From contig CAICTM010000051.1 of the NCBI GenBank assembly GCA_903772945.1, positions 1-64,000 of the forward strand: 64,000 bases of DNA, written 5' to 3'. Each line of letters starts with the position of its first letter. Within the stretch, counting starts at the first letter, position 1. The notes below the pieces were generated by a model, which was not told where the DNA came from, searched no databases, and saw nothing but the letters and a program-made list of their open reading frames with translations. The DNA comes from Seminavis robusta (Eukaryota; Bacillariophyta; Bacillariophyceae; Naviculales; Naviculaceae). Position numbers and translations under genes: made by a program. Below are positions 33,849 through 43,852 of the stretch, in pieces.

Positions 33849-36229
33849 ATGAGTAGTTCCAGTTGTGTCGCCCATGATAAAGAGGAACAGTTTGACGTGC
33901 TGCTCGACGTGGTGGCTGCCAGGATTGCTGTAAGCCGTGATGAGGCAGCGCTACAAAAGATGGAGGCGGGGGAAAGGGCGGTCAATACCATCGCGGCTAT
34001 CGACCAAATTTCAAAAGAAGAAAAGAAGACAGGAAATAGAAACGATGCTGTCACAGTGAGCACGGAAAAAATCACACGAGAAGATCCGAGAGACTTCAAG
34101 GTCCAAGTTCAAGGCACCCCAGAAGACAATGTGTTCCTCTTGAAGGTCTTAAGAGAACGACAGGAAGCAGAATCGCCATTAAGGCAGGCTATGAACGTGG
34201 CAGCATCCACAGATGATTTTGATCTACACAGAAATACAAATCCAACTGATAAAGCAGAAGCCCTGCCGCGGACAAGCCTGGCACGTCATCAAGAAGTGGC
34301 TAGAAGAACCAGAGCTGGTGCCTATTCTGTGGCACCTGGCTTTGAGCTTCCAACAACTGCCGCCACATACATTGCACTTGCAGGTGTAGGACATTCAGTG
34401 ACTGGGTCTGAGACCCATTCCAACCTTCCATCCGATGTGGTACAGCAAGAACGGCCTCTTGGCAATAGTGTCTTGGCTGTGGCAAACCCAGTGGATGAAA
34501 TTATTCCTCACGATCTTCCCCAAGCTCAAGAGTTTGAGAGCCAAGAATCAACAGGAGAGCAAGAGACCAAAAGGTACAAGGCTGGGCTTCTACTGGTGGC
34601 AATTGCTGTGCTGGCCATCATCACCATCCTAGTGACTCTGCTAGTTCCTAGCAAGAAGGACGACAAGGAGTCCTCAACTGTCACACTTCCAAGCAGTACT
34701 CCTTCAGTAGCACCATCCATGTCTCCGGAGGGAACCATCAAGGCATTGCTAGAAGATGACACCCTGTTGGCTTTGGAAGACCCAGAGTCACCTCAGTTTA
34801 GGGCATTTGAATGGTTGTTGGAAGATCCCAATCTCCATTCTCACTCGGATGCTCGCATCAAGCAAAAGTTTGCCTTGGGGTCACTTTACTATGCCACCAG
34901 TGGAGACACTTGGATGGATAATACCAGCTGGCTGAGCCACAGCATACATGAGTGTGCGTGGTACAATGCACCTGAGTTTGCTCAGAAGACCTTGATGGAT
35001 TCTATATATCAAGGGTACATGTCTTGGTTTGCCCCATCCACAGAGCCACCACCAACACACTGCAGTGAAGATGGCCTGTATCACAATCTTTGGTTGGATA
35101 ACAACAATCTTGTTGGGTCCCTTCCAGAAGAGCTCTACTTTCTGACAAGCCTACAAACACTGTCTCTTGGGTATAACCAGCTAGACGGCAGTCTTGGCAG
35201 CCTTATTGGGCAGCTTGCTGATTTGGAGGGGCTGGTCATTTTTAATCAGCCACCAGGTGGCATTCCTTCCGAGATCGGTCTCTTATCAAAGCTAAGAGGT
35301 CTGCTGCTTACCAACAGCAACCATCAAGGGGTCCTTCCTTCCGAGTTGTGGCAGCTTACAAATCTGGAGTACTGGGTTCTTATGGACCATGAGCACATGC
35401 AGGGAACCATTTCCACAGGGGTGGGAATGCTCTCAAAATTGAAATGGTTTGTCCTAGACACCAGTGGCATCTCTGGTAAGCTGACTGCTTCTCCGTTCTT
35501 CTCCAATATTACTGGTCAGCACAAGATCACTCATGATAATTTGTTCACAATACTCTATCTTTTGTCTATTTGAAGGCACTATTCCGACAGAGCTTGGGCA
35601 AATAGAGCCATTAGAGTGGATTGTTTTGGGGCGGAACAGGCTATCTGGATCCATCCCAAGTGAGCTAGGCTTTCACCCCAACAAGGAGCATATACACCTA
35701 AACAGCAATGACTTGGTGGGGACAATCCCTAGTGAGTTGGGTTTGCTCAGTTCCCCTTATCGTCTCTCATTTTTTGACAACCACATCACGGGCACAGTCC
35801 CAAGTGAACTCGGTCTCCTCAAGGATCTGGAACATGCATTGGATCTCGCAAGAAATCTGCTAACAGGAGTCATCCCAACAGAGCTTGGGCTGTTGACAAG
35901 CCTACATGACCTATTGCTGGACCACAACCAACTCTCAGATCCCCAGTGAATTTGGTGAACTCGCAAGTCTGCGTATCACAAGTTTAGCAAACAATAGCTT
36001 GTCAGCCTCAGTCCCAGTGGAACTATCATCCCTACAACAGACACTGCACTCATTATTGTTGGATGGAAGTCCAATGATGACGGGAACTATCCCAGAGTCC
36101 CTTTGCCACTTAAATGGAACCTGTGTCATATTACCAGGTTTTGCGCATTCATGTGATGGACCAATGGGGGTGTTCTTTGGTTGTACTGATCTCCTGTGTG
36201 GCTGTGATTGCTCCTGTGGTGGGGCCTGA
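33849..36229 (+). CDS. LRR type II membrane protein F (5-nt deletion near the 3' end)
   Basis: Two exons, 33849-35475 and 35576-36229, with a phase-1 intron of 100 nt. Cytosolic motifs: EQFDVLLDVVAARI (13-26), FLLKVLRERQE (about 96-106), AGAYSVAPGFEL (156-167) and LAVANPV...DLPQAQEF. The transmembrane helix is at about 245-267. The ectodomain has LEDPESPQFRAFEWLLED, the cap (NTSWLSHSIHECAWY) and LRRs. Near 35938 the sequence CTCTCAGATCCCC replaces the paralog H reading CTCTCGGGCCATATCCCC, a loss of 5 nt. The frame then stops at TGA 35947-35949, while the old frame continues to GCDCSCGGA at 36229. The protein loses its last LRRs and Cys tail. Very close to H at the right edge of the window. 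Confidence 0.85.
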
Positions 36230-37214
36230 GATGAAAGGCTGCATGCATAATTAAATGTATCTAACAAGCTACTCTTTTGTAGCAGCTTTTGGTTACTTTA
36301 GATTGCTTGCAGAAGTACCTCTAGCTAGAGATATGAAGATCTCTCTTCTCTTTTGGTTTGAAATTCGGAGAGTTCTCTATTGAGTTGACCGGGGCTGACC
36401 AGTGCTCTCTGGCGAGAGTGACTCATCATCACAATAATTTGTGTTCTAGCTATAGAAACTGGTCTCAAAAGCTTGGAGTGATTCCCTTATTACTCCCGAA
36501 ATGGCTCTCTATCTTCGGACTTCGAACACGAACTCAGAAAGGTGATGAAGTAGTGCAGTAGTCTAAAAAGATACGTTAAGCGAGGGGGGCCAAGCTAGGG
36601 CAGATTGGTGGAATCGGTTGGGGGTAGGACCGGAGCAGGGCAAAAGGGGAAAGCATTGAGCAAAAGGAGTATTAGGGGAAGTCAAGAGGGAGTAAGAGGG
36701 GGCAAGATTAAAATAGCCGAATAGTGCAGGAAAGGTGATGAATTAGCTGAGTCGAGTCAGTCGAGTGACAGTCGTGCCGTGGCTAAAAATTGACACTCCC
36801 TCAATTCTTCCCTTTTTAGGCTCAGAAACTTCTTCCAGGTTCCAGGAACGGATTCTTCCACTCCCATTAGAAGCATCGGAGAATCGGAAATGTCTGTCCT
36901 AAATCCTCAGCTAAGTACATCACTCGAGATAGGATGCTGGAACAATGATGTTGTCGAAGAAGAATGTCATGTACACAATAAGTAAGTAAAGTCCAATTTG
37001 TAAATTAAGTCCAAGTTCTCTCAGAATGTGGCAGATGCCAGGCTTCGCATCGTGCTTTCACGCGATCTGCACAAACTGCACAGCTCCGCACTACGGTACC
37101 GGTATGCATGACTCACTCGACTACCCTTTTGGGTCCGATAATCTAATCATGCAACCAAATGACAAGAGAGCACTCGCTATTGTAGCTCTCTGAAAAGCAT
37201 TCATTCCCAGTAAC
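36230..37214. other. Intergenic stretch between F and G
   Basis: No gene. 36580-36710 is a purine-rich, G-run-rich tract. A 13-bp direct repeat (GAAAGGTGATGAA) flanks it at about 36538 and 36731. Confidence 0.5.
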
Positions 37215-39679
37215 ATGAGTACGACGAGTGGTAGTGTTGCCAACGATGAGGAGGAAGAGTTTGATGTGCTGGACGTGGTGGCTGCTAGAATTGCAAGCCG
37301 TGATGAGGCAGAGCTACAAAAGTTGGAGGCTGGGGAAATGATGGATGACCAGAGACGGACATCCCAGGCATCGGCGCAGTTCTCGCAAAATGCCACTACC
37401 AGTACAACGGTGGCCATCACCCAAACTTTGAGCGACAAACCCGAAGAACACAAGGCTGCACGAGGATATGGAAAGAACGAAGATGTTCGGACCACCAGCA
37501 ACGAGCCAACCACACAAGAAGATCCGAGAGAGCAAGAAGAGTCAGTTCCTTTTTTACTAAAAATTGTACGAGAACGGCAGGAGTTTTCCAAGCTGGCCAG
37601 CGAATCAGACTTGGATTTACCGGAAGTGCTTTCGGTTCCTCAACCAACTCTCACACGCGAGCCAAATGTGGCTCCTGCTATGATGCGTCCCGGGGCCTAT
37701 TTGGCAGCACCTGGTACAGAACTCCAAAGAGCTACTACGCTCTGCCGGGCATTTGTGGGTGCTCCTTCTTCGTCAGATCACTTGGAACCTTTTGGTGTTA
37801 CAGAGGGAGAGCTAACATCTGCTGTCGACCGCTCCGTCAGTAGCCATGGGTAGCAGTCACGACGTCTCAATCGAGGTCCAAGAATGTTCTCTTGGTAACA
37901 GCGTCTTGGCTGTACCGGTAGCAAGCCCAGTTGAGGAAGCCACTCCAGAGGATCTACCACAGGCCCAAGACTACAGTACAGAAAGCAAAAGACAAAGAAA
38001 AAGAGAGCTAAAGGCCAAAAAGTGCAAGTCTTGGTTTCTACTGGTGGTGATTGCTGTGCTGGCCGCCGTCTCCATTCTAGTGGCTATGTTAGCTCCTACC
38101 GGTAGCAAGGAGGACAACACGGTATCCCCAGCCATGACAGTTCCAACCAATCCTGCAACAGCAGCTCCAACCACCACGTCTATTGAGGAAACCATCGAGG
38201 GGCTACTTGAACAAGACACCCTAGTGGCTCTAGAAGACCCAGGGTCACCTCAGTCTTTGGCAATGGAGTGGTTGTTGGAAGATCCCAATCTTCATTCATA
38301 CTTAGATGCTCGCATCAAGCAAAAGTTTGCCTTGGCAACTCTCTACTATGCCACCAGTGGAGACACCTGGGTAGAGAATTCCAATTGGCTGAACCACAGC
38401 ATCCATGAGTGCTCATGGTTCATTTCACCAAATTTTGCGCAGAAGGATACAATGGAGTTGATTTACCCAGGTTATTTGTCAGAGTTCTTCCCTCCCTCCG
38501 AGCCTCCGCCTACACCCTGCAACAGTCATGACATGTATCAAAATTTGTGGCTGGATCGAAACAATCTTGTGGGTCACCTCCCAGAAGAGCTCTACATGCT
38601 GTCACATTTGCAGACACTGTCTCTTGGATGGAATAGGCTTGCTGGCACACTCTCTAGTCGATTGGGACAGCTCACTGAATTGGAAGGTTTGGTCATCTTT
38701 GACCAACCAACGACTGGCAATATTCCCTCAGAGATTGGCCTTTTGACCCCTCTGAGGGGCCTTGTCTTGACCAACAGCAATCACCAAGGGCTCCTTCCTT
38801 CCGAGTTGTGGCAGCTTACAAATCTTGCAACTCTTGCTTTCTTGGACCATCAGCATATGCAAGGAAGCATTCCAACAGAGGTTGGCCTGTTTTCCAGCCT
38901 GAAATGGCTTGTAGCCATTAATGTTGACTTCTCTGGTAAGCAGTGGCTGTTTGCTTTGTGTCTCTCTCTAATGATTTTCATTCTCATCATGATTTATGTG
39001 CTGCTATTTGAATCAATACCCACAAGGCACCATCCCCACAGAGCTAGGAAAAATTGAATCATTAGAGTGGATTGCTCTCGAACAGAACAGGCTTTCCGGG
39101 ACTATTCCAACCGAGCTAGCCTTCTTTCCCAACAAGTCATTGATCACTTTGTTTGGTTACGACTTGGTGGGGGCTATTCCGAGCGAGTTGGGCTTGCTCA
39201 GTTCGCTGTTTGAGCTGCCATTGTATGGCAATCACCTCACTGGGACAATCCCGAGCGAACTTGGTCTTCTATCAAATATGAATTTGGGTCTAGATCTCCA
39301 AGATAATCTACTCTCAGGACCACTCCCCACCGAGCTTGGTCAATTGGCAAATGTGCTTTGGCTTTTGGTGGAAGACAACCGACTGTCAGGCCAGATCCCA
39401 AGTGAATTCGGAGAACTCACAGAACTGCGGTATCTAGGTTTGGCCAACAACAGCTTGTACGGCTCAATTCCTCGGGAATTATCCAGGCTGCAGGACTCGC
39501 TGCATTCATTGTCATTGCATGGGAACCCACTGTTGACTGGAACAGTTCCAGATGGCATTTGCACAGTCCACGGTCCCCCAGTCAGGAACCAAATGGCACC
39601 AGATGCATCTCTTGGACCAGCTGGAGTGCACCTTGATTGCACAGAATTCTTGTGTGGCTGTAATTGTTTGTGTGAGTGA
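37215..39679 (+). CDS. LRR type II membrane protein G (1-nt frameshift in exon 1)
   Basis: Exon 1 37215-38935, intron 38936-39026 (91 nt, phase 1), exon 2 39027-39679. Cytosolic motifs: EEFDVLDVVAARI, PFLLKIVRERQE, RPGAYLAAPGTELQR, then SVLAVPVASPV and DLPQAQDY. At 37848-37850 the run CATGGGTAG closes the first frame after SSHG. Dropping one G would restore SSHGSSHD and run into the rest of the gene. The second frame also has its own ATG at 37846, overlapping the stop, so two polypeptides are formally possible. The transmembrane helix is WFLLVVIAVLAAVSILVAML. The ectodomain has LEDPGSPQSLAMEWLLED, the cap (NSNWLNHSIHECSWF), LRRs and FLCGCNCLCE. It is a tandem sister of F. Confidence 0.85.
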
Positions 39680-40654
39680 GGCCAACCATGGAGGCATGGT
39701 GAGCTGCTCAGGAGGGTTCGCCTTTTGGAGAGATGTACATCGGCACTTGGAGGAGCGAAGAGGTACGGTGGGACGTAGCTTGCCACTAAAGATCCAATAG
39801 GTACTGACCGGTATACGGATGGTTTGAGGGCGTCGACGTTTCTTCCCTAATAGCCAGTCCAGACTTGAATGGGTGGACACGCAATCCAAGTTCAAGAATG
39901 ATGGAAGAATCAAAGTTTTTCCACTCAAAAATCTGAAACGGTGCCTGGTCTGAACCTTGGATCCAACCCCTCAGGCCACACACGAAATCCAAGTGGCCTG
40001 GGAAAAAAATCCAAGTTTGGGTCCAAGTTTGGTGAATCCCGAACTCTACATGTATTCAGAAGTTTGAATGGAAAAACTAGACTCTAGCCAATACCAGAGC
40101 CTCTGGCTAGCTAGCTAATAGATCATCTATAATTCGCATCACTTTTTGCGTTGTTGACGATGTGTGCCGACACTTGCCGCTATCGGTATCTATCCGTATC
40201 GATGCCGACGACAGATGGCTTCTAGCTAGTTAATAATATTAGTCAATAGTAGACTTAGTAGCAAATTCACTGTTACCCAGCCTTGCCTCCTTTTGCAGAT
40301 AGATGCAACTCGCTCCGAGGTTGTGCAGTTGATTCGACGCCCTGTACTCTTCGGGGCATGTAGCTGCTACTGCAATAAATTGGCTTGCTGCGTCGGATTT
40401 CTTCGGTCACACCGTCGCACCCTCCCTACCGGTATCAGCACTGACTCGATGGCTTGATAGTGAGGCTGTGTAACCTCCCACAGAAGCACCTCTGTGGTAT
40501 ATTCGAGTCGAGTGAGTCTATAATCGTTGTGTCAGTCAATAGCTACTAGTAGCTAGCCAATTATTATTCTGTTATCTCCACAACGGAGCAGTCGACATTT
40601 GACTGCGATTGTCGCTTTTAAAAAACTCCACATCAACTTTGATTTTGCGTTCAT
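39680..40654. other. Intergenic stretch
   Basis: No gene. Repeated 'TCCAAGTT' words occur near 39890-40030, and CTAGCTAG runs near 40107 and 40548. Confidence 0.5.
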
Positions 40655-41109
40655 CAGGAGCGTTCCTCAATCGTGCATGACTTTAAATCCGACCCTAATT
40701 TAGGGTCGGTTTGGGGGAATCCGTCCCTAAATATAGGGACGGTTTCGAAACCCGACCCTAAATCGAAACCCGTCCCTAAATTAGGGACGCTTTTTCAGAA
40801 ACCGTCCCTATTTTTCAGAAAACGTCCCTATTTTTAGGGTCGGTTTCGAAACCCGACCCTTTCTAATATTGGTGCGTTTTCAATGCATTTACCATGCAGT
40901 CCCGTTTCTATTTAGGGACGTTTTTCAAACCGAACCCTAAAACGAAACCCGACCCTAAATTAGGGACGGGTTTTCAGAAACCGTCCCTATTTTTCAGAAA
41001 ACGTCCCTATTTTTAGGGTCGGTTTCGAAACCCGACCCTAAAGGGAATCCGACCCTAAATCCGACCCTATTTTAGGGTTGGTTTCATGCACGATTGAGGA
41101 ACGCTCCAG
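40655..41109. mobile_element. Small TIR element E2 with GACCCTA/GTCCCTA motif array
   Basis: 455 bp. Left end CAGGAGCGTTCCTCAATCGT, complement of the right end CTGGAGCGTTCCTCAATCGT; the match runs 26 bp with only the second base different. The interior has about 13 CCCTA and 8 TAGGG motifs, in the forms CCGACCCTAA and CGTCCCTA and their complements. It shares ends and a central core (40873-40912, GCAGTCCCGTTT) with E1, although the array motif differs. Non-coding. Confidence 0.85.
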
Positions 41110-41302
41110 TGTGGCCGTGGATTGGGTAGGGAACGTGAATGTTAAATCCAAGTTAATAAGGGAACTTTGATCTTCGATTTTGGATGTTGCGAAAATTTAA
41201 TTAATGAAGTGTGGACGTGTGGACAGACTCTAATTAACGTAGCTTCAACAAAGATCTGGAAGCTAAGATGTTTGTTAACGCACCATTTATTAGTCCTTGC
41301 TG

Positions 41303-41711
41303 CAGGCCCTCTGTGGAAACTCGAGTCGTGCAACCGATCGTCTCCTAAATCCTTTTGATCGTCTCCTATTTAATGGATTTCGTCTCCTAAAAATAGGAGA
41401 CGAAACGGATCGTCTCTTAAATCTTTCGTCTCCTCTTAAATCGTCTCTTATTTTCAACGGATCGTCTCCTATTCTCAACGGATCGTCTCCTAAGTGCATC
41501 ATGTAAACTGTATGGTATCGTCTCCTAAATCTTTCGGATCGTCTCCTATTTCGAAACGATCGTCTCCTAAATGGAACGTCTCCTAATGAATCGTCTCCTA
41601 AATATAGGAGACGAAAGCTATCGTCTCTTAAATTATTTCGATCGTCTCCTAAGCCTTGGTGTATCGTCTCCTAAGTAATTTGCCACGAATGACGTTTCCA
41701 CAGAGGTCCAG
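41303..41711. mobile_element. Small TIR element E3 with CGTCTCCTAA motif array
   Basis: 409 bp. Left end CAGGCCCTCTGTGGAAAC; complement of the right end CTGGACCTCTGTGGAAAC. The interior has 16 CGTCTC motifs, mostly ATCGTCTCCTAA, nearly all in one orientation, and two complements (GGAGACG). It sits about 190 bp from E2. Non-coding. Confidence 0.8.
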
Positions 41712-42163
41712 TTGATCGGGTCCTTTTTTCTCTATCACCGCGACTGTCACTCTGAGCAGAACAGGAAGCACACATGCTCTTCTCTGGTCTGATAGCGTTA
41801 GGGCTCTCAGGGAGGAGAGGACCAATAGTACCGTACAAGTAGATACCACCACCGCATTTCTCCAGCGAGCTACGACTGTAGCAGTCAACCAAATGAAGAG
41901 GACAATGTTTTTTTGTTTTGTTTCGATGGTATTCGCGACAGCTACTAGCTACCGGTAGATACGGATAGTAGCTAGCCTACTGTTACCGCTAGAATCCTCC
42001 TACAATGGCGATGCTCAACGTGGTGGGCCAAGCATAGCGCAGCTCATAGCGCCAACCTCGAAGCCCCGCAAGAAGCAAACAAGAAATAGGATTTTCCAAT
42101 CTCATAGATCTCAAACATTCGCTCCCAAGGAATTCCAGGATTCGGGAATTCCTCCAAGATGTA

Positions 42164-42529
42164 CAGGACCGTCCGACGGTTTTGCTCAGGTTTAAAAACT
42201 GCTCAAATCGTGGTTCTGGTTAAGGGAATGTTAAGGGAATGTTGAAGCTTTAAGGGAATGTTAAGGGAATGTTGAGGATTTAAGGGAATGTTTTAAGAGA
42301 ATGTTTATTTAAGGGAATGTTCATTTTTTTTAAGGGAATGTTCTATGGGGTTTACATGAAGGCTTAGAGGAATGTTTCGAAGCGTTAAGGGAATGTTGTT
42401 AAGGGAATGTTGATTTAAGGGAATGTTAAGGATTTAAGGGAATGTTTTAAGGGAATGTTTAAGGGAATGTTTCAACTGCAAAATTTTGAGTTTTTTTAAA
42501 ACCTGAGCGAAAACCGTCGGACGGTCCAG
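42164..42529. mobile_element. Small TIR element E4 with AAGGGAATGTT motif array
   Basis: 366 bp. Left end CAGGACCGTCCGACGGTTTT; complement of the right end CTGGACCGTCCGACGGTTTT. The match continues through GCTCAGGTTT for about 35 bp with one extra base. The interior has 13 exact AAGGGAATGTT units plus variants, all in one orientation. Non-coding. Confidence 0.85.
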
Positions 42530-42809
42530 TATTTGCCAACCGTTCCATCCGGTATCCGGTGTCGTCCTTCCTCCCTCTACTACGTAGACTACTAGTATAG
42601 CTGTATAGTACTGCGCCTCCAAAATCCGCACCCAATAACCAATAACTCTACGAATTTTGTTTTGACCAGTGGGACGATAAATAAAAGGAAGTCCAGATAG
42701 TTCACAGTCTTTTCATGACATTTTAGCATTGTGCTTGTGGCTGAGTACAGTACTGGTACCTTTATTATACCGTACTACTCCCGGTACTTTAATAACGTAC
42801 CAGTAGCTA

Positions 42810-43460
42810 TTAATACCCAGTGCCTCCCATTCACTGGAAAGTTCAACGAACGTTCACGAACAGGTTCGTGAACGGTTCACCAAGGAGGTTCATGAAGAGG
42901 CGTTCATTAGGGTTGGCCCATTTCATGAACACAGTTCATTGTTCATTGGAGTGGTGATATTAATGAGCCCCACCATGAAATCTGGTTCACAAAGTCAATT
43001 TTTTACTACTAGTTGCTTTTTAAGTACAACAACTGCAATTATAGATGTCATCATCATCCTTCCTGGGGAATTATTCCGAGTAGATTCATCAAGATCATGC
43101 ATTAGTACTTTGCTGTCTGGCTTTGGACTCTCAGGAGGGCCATCTCCTGGGCCAGATTGCCCTTCCTCACATTGCTGCAATTCCAATGGGTAGTTACAAC
43201 ACGGGATATGGCTACAGTGTGGCTAGCTACGGTGTGATGAGCTACAGTGTGATGAGCTACCGGTACAGTGTGATGAGCCACAGTGTGGCTGTACCGGTAG
43301 TTCATTGAGGTTCATGAACGAGTGGTTCACTTTCACTGGATTTGACAGCAAAAACTGGCTTGTTCATGAAAGGCGGTTCATATACTATCCGGTTAGTGAA
43401 CTATTTCAATGAACACGGTTCAAATCCAGATTCTAGTGAACGGGAGGCGCTGTTAATACC
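42810..43460. mobile_element. hAT-like non-autonomous element E5 with GTTCATGAAC motifs
   Basis: The element spans 42818-43452 and is flanked by a perfect 8-bp duplication, TTAATACC (42810-42817 and 43453-43460). The inverted ends read CAGTGCCTCCCATTCACTGG and, on the complement, CAGCGCCTCCCGTTCACTAG. An 8-bp target duplication with CAG ends is typical of hAT transposons. Both subterminal parts are filled with variants of the palindrome GTTCATGAAC in both orientations. The middle carries a GTGATGAGCTACAGT repeat (about 43210-43290). There is no transposase frame. Confidence 0.85.
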
Positions 43461-43852
43461 TGCTAAGAGTGCATCGTTCCATGGTACAACGTACCGTACG
43501 GTAGAAAGAAGAGAACTAGACGAAACCAGCAGTTAATTCTAATTTGTTCCTACACGTATTTCAGGTAGATCTAGACAATAATGGTCAGCGACCAACTTCA
43601 TCGGTGACGTCGGTGATGGTGCTGTGGGCGAACTGGACAAAAAAAGACTAGTCTACCAGTACTGGTACGGAGTAGCTAGCTAGTATTTTAGCACCACTGC
43701 ATTGTCCATTATCGCTGCCCTTCTCCCCTTTTTTTAAAAATATATATCCTCCTTGAGATTTACGACTACGGTGTACTGTTACTAGGTCTAGCTAGCTAGC
43801 TAGAATGTAGTACAGCTCTGAGAGGAACCTAGTTTAAAAGAACTCTGGAAAA
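43461..43852. other. Upstream region of LRR gene I
   Basis: No gene. It includes TACCAGTACTGGTA (about 43650) and a (TAGC)n run at 43788-43803, about 50 bp before the start codon. Confidence 0.5.

Noticed and set aside
36580-36710. Purine-rich tract as a G-quadruplex or origin
   Set aside because: G-runs are irregular and no other signal supports either role.
40655-41109. CCCTAA/TTAGGG words suggest an interstitial telomere
   Set aside because: The motifs are spaced and alternate in orientation with variable prefixes, not a head-to-tail telomeric array, and they lie within TIRs.
41303-42529. Regular short repeats looked like a CRISPR-type array
   Set aside because: Units are 7-12 bp with no constant spacer length, lie inside TIRs, and the surroundings are eukaryotic with introns.
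40655-42529. 8-bp target duplications around E1-E4
   Set aside because: The flanking eight bases do not match on the two sides; only E5 has a convincing duplication.
43415-43430. GGTTCAAATCC inside E5 matches a tRNA/SINE B box
   Set aside because: It is part of the GTTCATGAAC motif variation, with no A box at proper distance and no cloverleaf.
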